From Calcarisporiella thermophila CBS 279.70 (taxonomy: Eukaryota; Calcarisporiellomycota): DNA of 64,000 bases. Below are positions 48,311 through 60,573 of this stretch, piece after piece. Both the position numbers and the translations under genes were made by a program. The stretch is from NCBI RefSeq assembly GCF_041956535.1, contig NW_027192193.1, positions 1,169,192-1,233,191 on the forward strand, given 5' to 3'. How positions within the stretch are numbered: position 1 is the first letter of the stretch; every line of letters starts with the position of its first letter. The notes beneath the pieces were generated by a model. That model made no database searches and had not been told where the DNA came from. It saw only the letters and a program-made list of their open reading frames with translations.

Positions 48311-49392
48311 AAACTCTTGGAATATTGGAATGGTAGGTTAGGAGCGAATAGTAAAACTATCGACCAAACGAAAGTTGGGCAGTGTATCCTTGTCATCTAT
48401 ACCAGATATACAATACTTCCATGCCATTTATTTAATAGAATGCGGCATAAATTTTATTCAGTATATTTTAATCATTACTTTGAGTACTTAAATACAAAAA
48501 GTCAAAGTCGTTTAATTTAGCTGGTTCAGTCATACATCTTATATACTCTTCTACACGGTATTCCTTGATAAACTTCAGGGAGAGATGCATTTGTTGAAAG
48601 TCATATCCGTTTAAAATAAAACGATGCACTGATATCAGAATTAATAGTTGCTGCTGAATAATGCGCCTCTCCAAGTTTTTCGGAGTAGCAAAAGCTTTGC
48701 AGATCAGCAATATTGCAGTTTGTGGCGGAATTTATCTGATAAACTGCTTTTACAACTTTTGGCGAGTTAAAGATGTATAATGAAGAAGTTATTACAGGTA
48801 GAAAAGACGACTTTCAACGATAAGCTCAATGTTTAGGAAATGTATGATATTGTGGACCACCATTATACCTTCATTCTAAAATTATCTACACTTACACGAC
48901 TTTCTAAATAACTAAGATGGCCAAAGAGTCACCTTTTCGATGTCAGTATAATTACCCGTTTCTTCACATGAGTGTACCTTAAGAAAGAGAGTTTACGAAT
49001 AATAAGTGAAGTGTTATTAAGTTTATACTAAGCAAATGTTGAGCTTCTCCTGTAAGACCAACATGCTAGAATTTTGGTGATGTTTTGGGAATTCAGTAAA
49101 CGGTTATTCTATGAATATGCTCTACTCATTTTTAGCTCCTCCTCCAAGTCACTTCCAAGAATCAAAATACACTGAGATTAGGAAATGCATTCGACAAAAA
49201 GTGCAAATTAGTAATTTTTAAGATACCCAGTTCATGACGACAGGAGATAAATGAAGGATCGGTAATCTCTCGTAAGATGAAACTGGAAGTATTGTTTATT
49301 TACCCAACTAAGAATCGCTCTGCTTAGTGGCTTTTCTTTGATCCGACATTCGGCTCATTTCAGTTTTGTGAAATAAAAAAAATAAAAAGTAG

Positions 49393-49516
49393 ACTCCAAC
49401 AATAATCCTACTTTTAATAGACAAAACAAAATTATAGAATGGAGTGGTGACAACGGAATGGTACGCTAATTAGGATTGATCACTTGTACTGTCCTACTTC
49501 TAGCGTGGAGTAGCTT
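49393..49516 (+). repeat. Diverged direct repeat, copy 1
   Basis: About 124 nt that align with 49945-50077. Shared landmarks in the same order are ACTCCAACA-TAAT, TACTTTT-AT, ACAACGGAATGGT and GTAGCTT. No terminal inverted repeats or target duplications were seen. Confidence 0.6.
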
Positions 49517-49944
49517 CCTGAATGCAAAATAATTTTGGGTGTTATATGAAGTCTACTTTTCTACTAAGCATTTTTTTAACTACATTTGTGTATTCGTTGT
49601 ATTAGCATTAGAGAAATAGCACCGCGCAAAATCATAATAGAAAAAGATTATTTTCTCTTTCATTTTTCTTGCCTACTTACACAGAAATTAACGAAAACAA
49701 AACATTGTTTATATTATTTTGGAAGTTTATCAATAATGGCAATGTCAATTACTCTGCACACCTTGGTTCATTATAGCACGGATAGTAATGGAATAATGAA
49801 AATTTGCCTTGAGTCTATTTTTCTCATACGAAATCGAAGTTGTTGCTTTTTTTGTGCAGTTTAAAGTTATTGGTTCAGAATCTACGTTTCCATCTGTGGA
49901 TATACAGTATATTTCCTACACCACCACACGATATATAGTCTCAA

Positions 49945-50077
49945 ACTCCAACATTAATCTTACTTTTCATGGATAGCACTTTTGTGCTTAATATATAGAG
50001 TGAAAAGGTTACAACGGAATGGTTCACCAAATAGAAGTGATGGCTTACACAGTCTTACCATTAGTGTGATGTAGCTT
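49945..50077 (+). repeat. Diverged direct repeat, copy 2
   Basis: About 133 nt matching copy 1 some 555 nt upstream; the best block is ACAACGGAATGGT followed by CACAGTCTTACC/TGTACTGTCCTAC-like sequence. It lies about 250 nt before the broken DUF3712 gene. Confidence 0.6.
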
Positions 50078-50166
50078 TTGGAGTTAAAATTAACTCTAGC
50101 GCGTCTTAGAAACTAAGGAAAAAGGAGATAAATGAATACAAATGAAAAAATAAGGAGAAAACATCC

Positions 50167-50174
50167 CTATAAAA
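50167..50174 (+). promoter_or_regulatory. TATA box upstream of the broken DUF3712 gene
   Basis: TATAAAAT about 160 nt before the ATG at 50326, followed by a C/T-rich leader. It suggests the promoter survives although the reading frame is broken. Confidence 0.4.
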
Positions 50175-50325
50175 TAAAGAGGCAGAGTGCTCTTTCACTC
50201 TTTCGATTTATATTTTGCAGTTGATTTTTAATTCTTTTTTAAACTCCCGCTTCCCTTCAGCCTCATCCTGTTCCTTCCTTCTATCTCAATACCACTCATC
50301 GTCTAGCACTCCTTAACACTCTATC

Positions 50326-51891
50326 ATGAAATTCTCCTTCACTTTCGTTGTTGCCGCTCTGGTATTAATGACGACCACCCAGGGCGCCCCCTTTGAGAAG
50401 CGCGCCGATGGAATAATAATCAATAGCGTCGAGTTCAAGACGATTGACCTCAACTTCACTAACTAAGACCGACCCTTACTCTCAACTCTCCTCTTCGGAT
50501 TCAGTAACTGTAAAATACACCGCCGATGGTAATGTTACCATTTCGAAGTACTTGGCAAACACTATCCTCAGATTTGGCAGTGATGACATTGCAACTCTCA
50601 CTATCCCTGAGGGTACTCCTGCGAATTCTGGTAATGGCCAGCTTAGCCTCAAATTTGCTGATCTGCCACTCCAAGGCGCGACTGACAAACGTGCTCAATT
50701 CCAAGAGCTGTTCAAAACCTTCACTACCCAAGCTCAAGCAACATTCAATCTGCACGGCACCTCCGATGTTGTGACCAAGGCTGCCACTGGTGAGCAAGCC
50801 TTCAAGGGACTTCCATTTGCAACTGATATCACCCTCAAAGGAATAAATGGGCTGACCTCTGCGCCCCTCAAGATCGAACAGGCCAAAGTTGTGGGTGGCA
50901 CCAAAGATGGCATCCAAATCGATGTGTCTTCAACTCTTCAGAATCCCTCAGACATTGCCATCACCTTGGGGATGTTTCGTTTGATGTGCAGTATTAGGAT
51001 AAGAAGATTGGCAGCCTTGCTCTCAGGAGCTTGAACATTAAACGCGGAGCCAACCCAATTAATAGGCGCCTTGTTATTAACACGAGCGGGGATAGTGCTG
51101 CAGATGGAGCCGCAATACTCTAGGCATTCCTTGGAGGTCAGACCTCAGAAATATTCTTGGTTGGTACCAGCGAATCAACCCCAATCGATTCGCTTAAGCC
51201 ATCGCTTTCTACTCTCAAGGTACCTGCCACTGTAATAGGTGCAAAAAATAAAATGATCAAAAGTAGCTTCCTTGTTCTCAGTTTGGATGCCATCCTTGAT
51301 TTGAATACCACCGGCACAGTTTCACTCCTCAATATTCTTGATACCGATTTCACAGTGACACACATGAAAGTAACGATCCTATACAAAGATAGCCCTTACG
51401 GTGTTATCGACCAAGACACTAACTTTATAGTCCCTCACGGCCAGGAGAGAGTCTCTGACAAAATGGCCGTGAAGATTGTTGGCAGCGATGAGCATTCTGT
51501 CGAAATTAACAACGATCCTCATACCGTTGAAGTGGATATCGAATCGGTGATTACAATCAAGATTGGAGATTATATTGTCACCATCCCGTACAAGCAGAAG
51601 AACGTGCGCCTTGATTTCGACCTTCAAAATCCATCCAAGTTTCAAGAAGTCAAGTCTCGTCTGCTCCCGTCCAGATCTTCTAAATATCTCAGCTACACTG
51701 CGGTGCCGCATTCTACCCAAAAACCCACCTTCTCAATTCCCGTTAAAACTTCGATTCTCAGAGGAAAGCCATCAATTACTCATGCGTCCCCAAAGTCCAC
51801 TGAGAAGCCTGCCAAGACAAAACCCCCACACAAAGGCACCGAGATACCAGCAGAGAGTGTGGATAAAATCCCTGAGTCTACCAAGCGTTGA
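50326..51891 (+). pseudogene. Broken secreted DUF3712-family gene
   Basis: The start is intact: a signal peptide (MKFSFTFVVAALVLMTTTQG) and a Kex2-like KR site. The coding sequence is then interrupted four times: a stop at 50464-50466 with the frame continuing one register over; a one-base loss in a G run near 50967-50970 that returns to the first register; and in-frame TAGs at 50995-50997 and 51121-51123. Downstream the frame stays open to 51891 and ends in a Lys/Pro/Ser/Thr-rich tail. The body has the same elements as the giant protein at 36.7 kb (LPFATDITLKGINGLTS, VVGGTKDGIQIDVSSTLQNP), but it lacks the N-terminal anchor. Introns could hide one break but not all, since they fall inside conserved blocks. 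A recently decayed paralogue is the simplest reading. Confidence 0.75.
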
Positions 51892-53441
51892 CAAATCTAT
51901 TCCTAGAGTCCATGCAGACTTGCAATAACTTATGGAAGGTGCAAGTTCTGAAAGCATTAGTAATGAATTTAAATTGCACAACTCATGCGCTCGCTCCCAG
52001 GACACTCCTTACTTATTTTGTTTTATCCTTCGTTCATCTTTTTTATTACTCATTTTGCTATTAAATATAATGAACAAGTATAACCTAACTGCGCAAAATA
52101 TGTCCTCACCCTCTGTGATATCATCTTTATTATAGTTTGTTGGATGTGACAAACCATCCATAAATATTAAGAATAGTTATATATATATTTTCGCCAAACA
52201 TCATGGTATTGTCGAGATATTTTGCCATTCGTGCAAGCGCAACACCTAATATCATTTTATTATCAAATCATCCAAAATGCTCAAAGAAAGCGACCACTTT
52301 AAATTTTTTATTTCAATTCGTACCTTAATAAATATCACATTCATTTTTTAAATTTTGCAAATTGATAGCTATATGGCCCATGTACCATCATTCTTGAGCC
52401 AGATAATAAAACTTATATTGTTTATCACGAGCGTAATATACATTAATATCTAAAATAGTCTTTTGTGATGCGATAAATCTAATTAAAAAGCAAATAAATT
52501 TTGAACTAATCTTCACAATTAAATTTATGTGGAGAGGCGCGACCTGTACTAGCTGCAGGACATTCTCATGCCGTTTGCATGGTAGAAAATTTCTTAATTC
52601 TACTATTCTCCTTACACCCTCTCTCGCAAAATTTCTTCTTCCTAATCCCACGCTGAGGAGAATAAGTTAGCAACAAGTATCGCCAATTTATTAACTAACA
52701 CTCCAAACATCGTTGGAAAGCCCTTAGGCTCCCTAGGATGGCTATCGAGTTGAAGAGATAGCTAAATAGCAGTCCATTTAAATGGAAAATAAGAAGCCTG
52801 AGCCTATCAAGCTCGTCGAAACTCAAAGTAACTAATCATATTGATGACAGAATCAAAATATCGCCTTTTGTTACAATTTCTTGCTAAGAGTAATATAATG
52901 TTGTCTGGACATAATATTGATCATTAACTTAATTTGCATTCCCACTCTTTCTTCGAGCTTCTTATTATGAAGATAATCAAATAATTATCAAAGGTGAATA
53001 GTGGATGCTACTATTTTTAATTCGAATCACTATACCTTTTATCGATAACTAGTCATTTTGTAAGGAAAATAACGCCATACTTAAAAGTTAATTGATTGAA
53101 TAATTTCTTTGCAATTGTAGAAAAGACATTTTATGGACGTGAACTTTAAGGAGGATTAGAGCATTTTAATTGTGGGGTGAAGATTGCCGCCATATTATTA
53201 TGGACATGAACATATAGCAATGTAACCTCCTATCGTGAGAGTAGCAGTACGTTGCACATTGCAACTGCTTCTAACAGGGTTTATTAGCCTGAAAAAAATA
53301 AAAAGTTAGCTTAATATACACAGGAAATATTAAAAAGCAATAAAAATCATTACCAGGAGGTAAATAACAAAAAAGGATTTACACGAAAGAAATAAAGTGC
53401 ATTCTAGATAAAAGCCACAATAATGAAAATTGGGATTCTAA
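51892..53441. other. AT-rich spacer
   Basis: 1.55 kb, strongly AT-rich, without a supported gene or RNA. Confidence 0.5.
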
Positions 53442-54876
53442 CTAACTGGGTGCCAAAGGTATTTGCAGAGATAATGATAAGCTTCGCTCTCGAACCTCCT
53501 CAACCTCTCTGTTCTCCTCCTCTTTCTCCTCACTTTTGCTTCGCCAACTTAGCATCGCAAATGCAACAAGAATAGAGACTCCGCCAAGTAGCGTTTCGAG
53601 ACCAATGACCGTGTGAGTCGCCATCATATCAACCAAAGCGATCACAGGGATAGAGAGCATGATTCCTACCGCGGCAAACATCGGTGCGGAGAGTGCAATG
53701 ACGGTCATAAATGTTGCGTTAAAGAGAACAGCAGTAGTGCTGATCAAGAGGATTGCAGCGAGAGTATGTGGGGGCGGAAATTCAAACGGCTCTAGGCCCG
53801 TCAGAGAGAGAAGCGGAAAAGGGATCCAAAGAACCAGCAGGTAAAAGAATCCCATGAGGCCTGTTGTCACGTTAGCAAAAAGCACTGAAGGCTCCGGCGG
53901 AGAGGCCATCTTCTTATAGAGGACCTGATAGAGGCCATAGGAGGCGGCACCTACACATGCCAGGAAGTTGCCGAGGAGAGGGTTTGACCCGGAGGAAGCA
54001 GCATTTTGATTGACATCGTTTTCTGCGCTACCAGGCTTCCAGAAAGACATAATCAGCACCCCAAATATACAAAGCGCAACCGATAGGATTTTGCGCAAAA
54101 TGATCGGCTCGCCCAGAAGCAAAACGCTGAATACGTATGAGAAAAAACAGTTGGTATTGAATATTGCCTGGTAATACCATCGACAAGCGATCATTAGGGG
54201 ACAGAATAGCGTAATACTTTTAATAGGAGTTACTTACGGTTAAATTTGTCATATTTGTGTAATTTGCGGCTATGTACCAAGGATAACTTGGGAAAATGCC
54301 CACGAAACTCAACACTGCCAGCACCCAAAAAAAGTGTTTTATCATCTCCTTTCGTGACGGTACTATCTCCATAGGTATAGATATCGTCTCGCTCTCATTT
54401 ATTAGCCCAACCCCCTCTTCCTCTTCATCCGCAGGACCCTTGGTCTTTGCATTCCGCCGTTTTTGCAGGCGTTTAAATATTATCATGCTACCAAGCAAGC
54501 GCATGAATTCGTCGACACATTGCATCAACACACTGCGATTGTCTTTGGGTGCTCTGACGGTGCTAATAAACAAGTTAAATAAGTATTGCACAGGTAACAG
54601 GAAAATGTAGCCAGTATGAGCCGTCCATCTAGAAACAGTAGAAGAAGCCATCATGAGTAAGTCATGTACAGAATGGAGTTCGTACCCAACTTACAGAATG
54701 AAGAATGGTTTTGGGAAATTCATTTCTTTTTGGACATATCTTGTCATCTCCGTCTGCAGTGTGAGTGCAGCTATTGATATTCCAAGAAAAACGCTTGCTA
54801 GCGTATAGTTTGACTCTTGCACTAAGAGAACTGAAATTCTCTCTTTATATTTATAGTCAATCGAGGTAGCATTTTC
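53442..54876 (-). CDS. SLC35F/EamA-type membrane transporter (5' end unresolved)
   Basis: Exons on minus 54876-54695, 54628-54238 and 54167-53442 are in frame and encode about 430 residues with about ten hydrophobic segments. Segments include YTLASVFLGISIAALTLQTE (first helix), GYIFLLPVQYLFNLF, MTNLTAIFNTNCFFSYVFSV, ILSVALCIFGVLIM and AAILLISTTAVLFNATF. The pattern, with the NxTNLTAIFNT-type helix and the later GNFLACVGAASYGLYQVLYKK loop, is that of the drug/metabolite transporter superfamily, SLC35F subgroup. An acidic cytosolic loop lies after the second helix. Substrate and membrane are unknown. An upstream exon starting at ATG 55014 and ending at the only good donor (54934) is out of phase by one base with exon 2. 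The start is therefore unresolved: either a further exon exists or there is an indel. Confidence 0.8.
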
Positions 54877-55014
54877 CTGGAGATGCAATGTTATAAGTCA
54901 AAACGTAGATATTGATGCAGAAATTATTATTACATCTCCATTGAGGGAGGTGCGGACGGGCTGTGAAGAGGTGGCATGGGCGGTTGATTCAGATGCATTA
55001 GGTTGATTCGTCAT

Positions 55015-56344
55015 CTCCCACGGATCGTTTCAACAATTGAACTTCTCCACTTGAAACGAGTAAAGAAAGCCTTGATTCAATAAAGTTGAAATCCCACTTT
55101 ATTGTAGCGCAGTGGACCGGGTTATCATGACGTAAATTCTATTCTGTACCACAAAATTTCATTTTGGCTAGTGGCCTTTTTAATCGAAATGAAAATAAGC
55201 GGTATTTAATAAACTTACTAAGCTCTAAATTCTAAAATGGCAATAACCTTTCTACCGAGGAAAAAGTCCTACCATATGCAATGTAATCCTTTAAGCGATA
55301 TTAATTTATATCCGTGCATCTAACTCTTCTTCCTTTGACTCCTCATACGTCCATCATCAATTTTTTTAAGCGCCATTATTTATTTGTGTGATAAACATCA
55401 CTAAAAAAGCCTATCAAATGCATAGATAACAAATGAGAAGGAGTTTTCACGAGAAAAAGCCTGGCTTACATATATTTTTTCCTGAAAAATATATACTTTT
55501 AAAATTATCTAGCGATAAAATGGTGGAGTGGCCCTATCCAGTGTGGCGGATCACTAACTTGGATTTTTAGCATTATCTGGCCATCAAGATCAGATTTGTG
55601 GTAATGATGAGACGGCTTAACATCCTCAAGTATTTGAACGATCACTGCAACATATTATTTCATTTTTTTTAGCTGAGGAGAGGAGATTGGACAAAATTGC
55701 ACTTATTGCTTAACTTTGAGCTACTTCTCTCTTCTTGTGAAGTACCAATATGTTTCAATCTATAACTTCTCTTATGTGATTCACACTAGAAGGTAGGAAA
55801 ATTGCTTGAAAATGCTATTATACTCTTACCTCTTTGAAGCCACTATTTTGTTTAGTTATATTGGTATGTAAATAAATTCTAGATCGAATTATTTCCTTGA
55901 TCAATTTGATAGTAGCAGTATTTCTAGTGTGGGTTACGATTGTCGAGAATTAAATTGTATTCAATATATCAATAAATGATATTTCTAATTAAGCAGGAGT
56001 GTATATTCCACTGCAAGTTCATTAATATTCATGTCAAGTTTTTTATATCCTCCGTTATGTCAAAATTTTTTCCTTAGCTACGCATGTGTCTATTCGTGGT
56101 AGTCTAGTGCAACTGACATTTGGCCTTTTACCATGAGAAACATGTAGCTCTTTTTGTTGAACTCTTAATAGATTAGAAAATGCTCAGTATCCAAATCCCA
56201 ATGAATCTGATCGACACCTCTGATTGCACTCGGTGCCAATAAATTTGCACAGCCATGGTTTTTACTGGTCGGGCCGTTTATTGCAAAACTTGAGGGACAC
56301 GATAGCTCTCAACAGCTCCGTCTTCTCACACAAAGAATATCGCC
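55015..56344. other. AT-rich divergent spacer
   Basis: 1.3 kb between the transporter (minus) and the secreted kelch gene (plus). No gene recognised; both promoters should lie here. Confidence 0.5.
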
Positions 56345-57543
56345 ATGAGATTCCTTCTTTGGGCAACAGCGTTTGCCTGCTTTTACACATTAGGAGAGTC
56401 CATCGGTATACCGCCATTGCTTGCCTATGGGGCATCCATTGTGGATAATGTGTAAGACTCAGGTGTTATATCGGTTTAAATATTAATATATCTCCTAATC
56501 TACCAATACTCCTAGGCTCTATATTGCTGGGGGGTATAGCGCCACCATATACGCTACCATCTTCGAAATTAATGAGCTGTGGTCACTAGATCTCTCGCAA
56601 CCCATTGCTAACCTCAGCAGCCCTCCCTGGAAGCTGCAGGGCTATGGTCCACGGAGCACCGCTTATTCGCATTTAATCTCTCTTGACCGAGAAAATTTAG
56701 CTTTGTGGGGTGGAACGGAGCCTTACAATAATCAAACGTCTACGACCAAGAGCATGTTCATCTATTCAATTCAGAACGGTGATTGGACATGGGGTGGGGA
56801 ATCTCCGACAGCGAGATTGTTTTCCACTCTGGTGTCTGATGGTTCGGGTGGTGCCATATTGTATGGTGGATTAGAATGGTCTCAATTCCCGGTTTCCAGT
56901 AAACTAGGCAACGCTACCTTTAGACTCGACATTGCTTCGCGCCAGTGGACTCAGCTTGACTATGGAGGCGTTCAACCCGAAATAAGGATGGGCCACACGG
57001 CGTGCATGAATAGGAAAGGCGAAATGATTATCCTAGGGGGATTTTCCAGAGGGAGGAAAGGTTTGGTTCCTATGAATGAGGTGTTGGTATACGATGTGAA
57101 ATCCAACTCATGGACATCGCACAAAACGAATGGAACTGCCCTTCCTCCACCCCGCATTGGTCATGCGGCAACCATCCGTAATATTTCACATTAAATTGCT
57201 ATGAGCTGGAAAGTTAAGCTCACTAACTCTACTGATTATCGAAATAGTTGCCGACGACTCAATATTGATCCATGGTGGCTCCGATCCGGACGTCACCAAG
57301 ATATATGGAGACTTTTGGTTGCTTCGAGATTGGACCTGGACCAAACTTGAGCCGGCCAATGCCCCCAAATACGGTCTAACTGATCATAAAATGTTCACTA
57401 TTGGAACCAACGTGCTGGTGCTTCCTGGCCGAAGTAGTGTCGATAAAAAAAATTGGATGGTGGATTTATTAGTGCTAGATACGACCAAATTCGCATTCGT
57501 GCCTCAATACACACCGTCGACTATTGGAACGATAACTAACTAA
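56345..57543 (+). CDS. Secreted kelch-repeat protein
   Basis: Exons 56345-56451, 56516-57177 and 57248-57543 give 354 aa. A signal peptide (MRFLLWATAFACFYTLGES) precedes a kelch propeller with repeated glycine pairs: LYIAGGYSAT, LALWGGTEP, GAILYGGLEW, MIILGGFSRG, ILIHGGSDP. Asn-x-Ser/Thr sites fit an extracellular or vacuolar-lumen location. In many early-diverging fungi such proteins carry a C-terminal membrane anchor, but none is seen here and the chain stops soon after the last blade, so it is likely soluble or shortened. Ligand unknown. It is unrelated in detail to the intracellular kelch protein at 4-9 kb. Confidence 0.82.
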
Positions 57544-57789
57544 GCACTTTGACAATACAAATTTTAACACGTCTCCTTAACTTAACGCTCTTGCACAGTC
57601 ATTCAATTAGCCTCTGTGAGGCTCTGATCCCATCTCTCTTTACATTCCCCCTTTTATTTCCTTTAATACATGTTTGGCTTTGATATACCTATTTTAACTA
57701 GATCAATTTGTGGCTGAGGAATTGAATATATTCCATTCCAAGTTAATTGTTCTCGAGACGTTGTATTGAAATTAAAGTCTAAACACGAA

Positions 57790-60519
57790 ATGGAATCTCA
57801 ATCTTCGTTGAGACATAAGGAAAAGAAAAAAAAATCAAAAAAGGAACACCGCAAGCATAAGAAGAAACATCGCTCAAGTAAGAAACATAAGAGGCATGAC
57901 GAGAGAGACACTTCGGGATCATCGAGCGAATCAGACGATGGAGGAATCCAGTCAGAGGCAATATGGGTTGAAAAGCCGAGCGAATTTCCGGCGATCCCCG
58001 CTAGCAATGAATCCAAGGAAAATGGAAATTTGAATCAAGAAAAGAATAGGGTTTGTGTTTCATGTTTCATTTAAATTATAGCGTGAATGTCTCTTTGTGA
58101 TTAATACACTCGTGGTTGGGTTGTTCTCTGTAGATTGAGGGGACCGGATCACGCGCTAATAACTCTACACTGTCTATGGCAAGGGATTCATGGATGACGG
58201 ATGAATTCGACTTCTCAAATATGGGACAGGCGAGACGCCAGAAAGATCAGAACGATAAAAAGCCGGATCCAGACAAACCAGTCATCAGTGAACGGGAAAT
58301 CAACACGTATTACAAGTCAGGTCTCTCAGTTGAAGATTACCCGGAAGAAGACAGTGAGATTTCTTTTTGTTTGCTAGCAATGTGCTCTTTTTAAATTTAA
58401 ATTCAATTAATTTAAATTTTCTTTTCAGATCGCCCTAAATATAAGATCGGGGATGCTGGTTCACAATGGCGTATGATGAAATTAAGACGTGTCCTGGAGC
58501 AGGCAAAAGAGGAAGGGCGTTCTGTGGAAGAAGTTGGATTAGAGCGTTATGGGGTGAGTTGCTGACTTATTCTCTCTCTCTTTTGGAATACTCATCATTT
58601 TATTTTACTATGGTTAGAGCCTCGAAAGACTTCAGGAAGCTTTGGCTGAAAAGGAAGAGCTTGATCGCAGAAAATCTTCACGAAATAAAAAATCTTCGCC
58701 TCGCCTGGACCTATCTAGCTCCTCTAGCCGTTCTACCACTGTTTATACCGACTTCAATAAACCTCGAGAATCCTTTAAACGCCCGCCTGAGCGGTCAAGA
58801 AACGAATACGTTGCCACAAGCAGAGCTCCCGCTTCGCCCTCTTCCTCTCCTTTCACCCCCCATCCCCCGAAGCGATATCGATCCCGCTCACCCTCGCCTT
58901 CCCCTGCGCGCGCAGCCATGGGTGCCCCTCTTCCGTCCCCCGCCCCCTATACTGCCACCTTTTCAGCGGCAGAGTTGGCCCAGCATCCGATGATGAGCCC
59001 AACCATACCTAAACGCCCCGAAATGCCACGCATCATCTCTCATGAAGCTGCATCCACTATTTCTCCGACACAGCCATCCCAGGAGCGTGTATTATCCCTA
59101 GACGAAATGAACAAATTACAAAGTCGCATCCTAAAGGCAAAATTAATTGGAGATATGGAGAAGGTTGAGGAGCTGGAAAAGGAATACGAGATGGAAAAAA
59201 AGCGGATGGAAGAAAAAGAGGCTCCAAGCTCTTCAAAGGTATATTGAATTGATTAGTTATTTTATTTTTTGGATTTGAAATAATCTAATTTATACAATTT
59301 TCCAGTCGAAATCCCAGGTCTCAGTTATTCCTACGCTTGATAGTCAAGGGCGTATACATGAGTTTGCACTGAGTTCAGGCAGTTCTGAGTCAAATATCAA
59401 GAACAAAAAGAAGATTCAAACTCATGATGCAAAGGGTGAACGGATTCGTTATTCCAACGAAGACGAACTCTCACTAGAAGATCTCGTTCGCCAAGAAAAA
59501 GTGGGAGTTCGCCGTGACGCCGACTTCGACATGGCCACTCGAATTGCTAGCGATTCCCGCTTCCAAGATGATCTGGAGTACTTGGATGAGAACGCGGACC
59601 GCCTTGCCATGCGCAAAGAGCGAAACGAGGAAAAGAAGAAGCTCTTTGCGATCGGAGATTATAAGCGCACACAGGCGATTCTGGACTCGTGTCCACTCTG
59701 CTATCACGAAGAAAAGGAGCCGGGACGGGGAGCGATAGCTCCTAAGGTTCCGATCGTCTCCCTAGGCACAAAAGCCTATCTGGCCCTCCCTAATGTAACA
59801 CCACTCGTAGATGGCCACTGTTGGATTGTGCCCATTCAACATGCTCTAACGACGGTGGAGTTGGACCAAGATGTTTGGGATGAGATTAGAGTGAGTGCAC
59901 TTTTATTTACCATGGTGTTCATCACTATTGATGTGTTTCTTATATCTATTTAGAATTTCAAAAAATGCCTTCTGCGGATGTTTGCATCGGAGGAACGGAC
60001 TGCCATATTTATGGAAACGGTCGTCAACCTACGAGCCCAGCGGCACACCGTCATTGAATGCGTGCCTCTGCCGTGGGGACTTGGAGACGATGCTCCGGCC
60101 TTTTTCAAGGTAGCCTTTACTTTAGAATCCTCTCTCTCTATCTCCAAGTATAACACTTTCATCTTTATTCATAGGAAGGAATTATGGTGGTGGACGAAGA
60201 ATGGTCCCAAAACAAAAAGCTCATCGACACATCGAAACGCGGTTTCCGCAATTCCCTGACGAGACATCTCCCCTACTTTCACGTATGGTTTGGTCTCGAC
60301 AAAGGCTTCGGGCACGTGATTGAGGACCGCTCGTCTTTCCCCGACCATTTTGGACGGGAGATCTTGGGGGGAATGTTGGATTTGCCCCCGTCGTTATGGA
60401 GGAGGCCCAAGAGGATGGATTCCAGAGGAGGGAGGGAAAGGGTGCGGGAGTTTATGACAAAATGGAAGGATTATGATTGGACAGTGGCTCTTGAGGGGGG
60501 AGAATTTAAGGAGAGCTGA
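57790..60519 (+). CDS. CWF19L2: CWF19-like spliceosome-associated protein
   Basis: Seven exons (57790-58050, 58134-58353, 58429-58553, 58618-59238, 59306-59890, 59954-60109, 60175-60519) give 770 aa. A Lys/Arg/His-rich N-terminus and RDSWMTDEFDF, then SQWRMMKLRRVLEQAKEEGR, are family marks. A Ser/Pro-rich linker and a coiled coil lead to the CwfJ C1 domain (HIT-like; from SCPLCYHEE to GHCWIVPIQHALTTVELD) and the CwfJ C2 domain (PWGLGDDAPAFFKEGI, then FHVWFGLDKGFGHVIED and FGREILGGMLDLPPSLWRR). CWF19L2/Cwf19 associates with the intron-lariat spliceosome and is linked to lariat debranching. The start is the first ATG in the frame. The 3' end is only 55 nt from that of the converging Lines homologue. 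Confidence 0.95.
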
Positions 60520-60573
60520 TGAAGTCAGCCATTTAGTACTCTGATAATTAATAAGACAAACTCTTTTGCATTG

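Larger units (their letters stand above)
48311..50325. other. Two-kilobase gene-poor region containing a diverged repeat
   Basis: AT-rich DNA without a supported gene. Its only structure I can see is a diverged direct repeat (listed separately). Frames such as 49586-49864 (92 codons on plus) are AT-biased and show no motif. Confidence 0.5.

Noticed and set aside
49586-49864. 92-codon plus frame in the gene-poor region
   Set aside because: Composition follows the AT-rich background; no domain or signal recognised.
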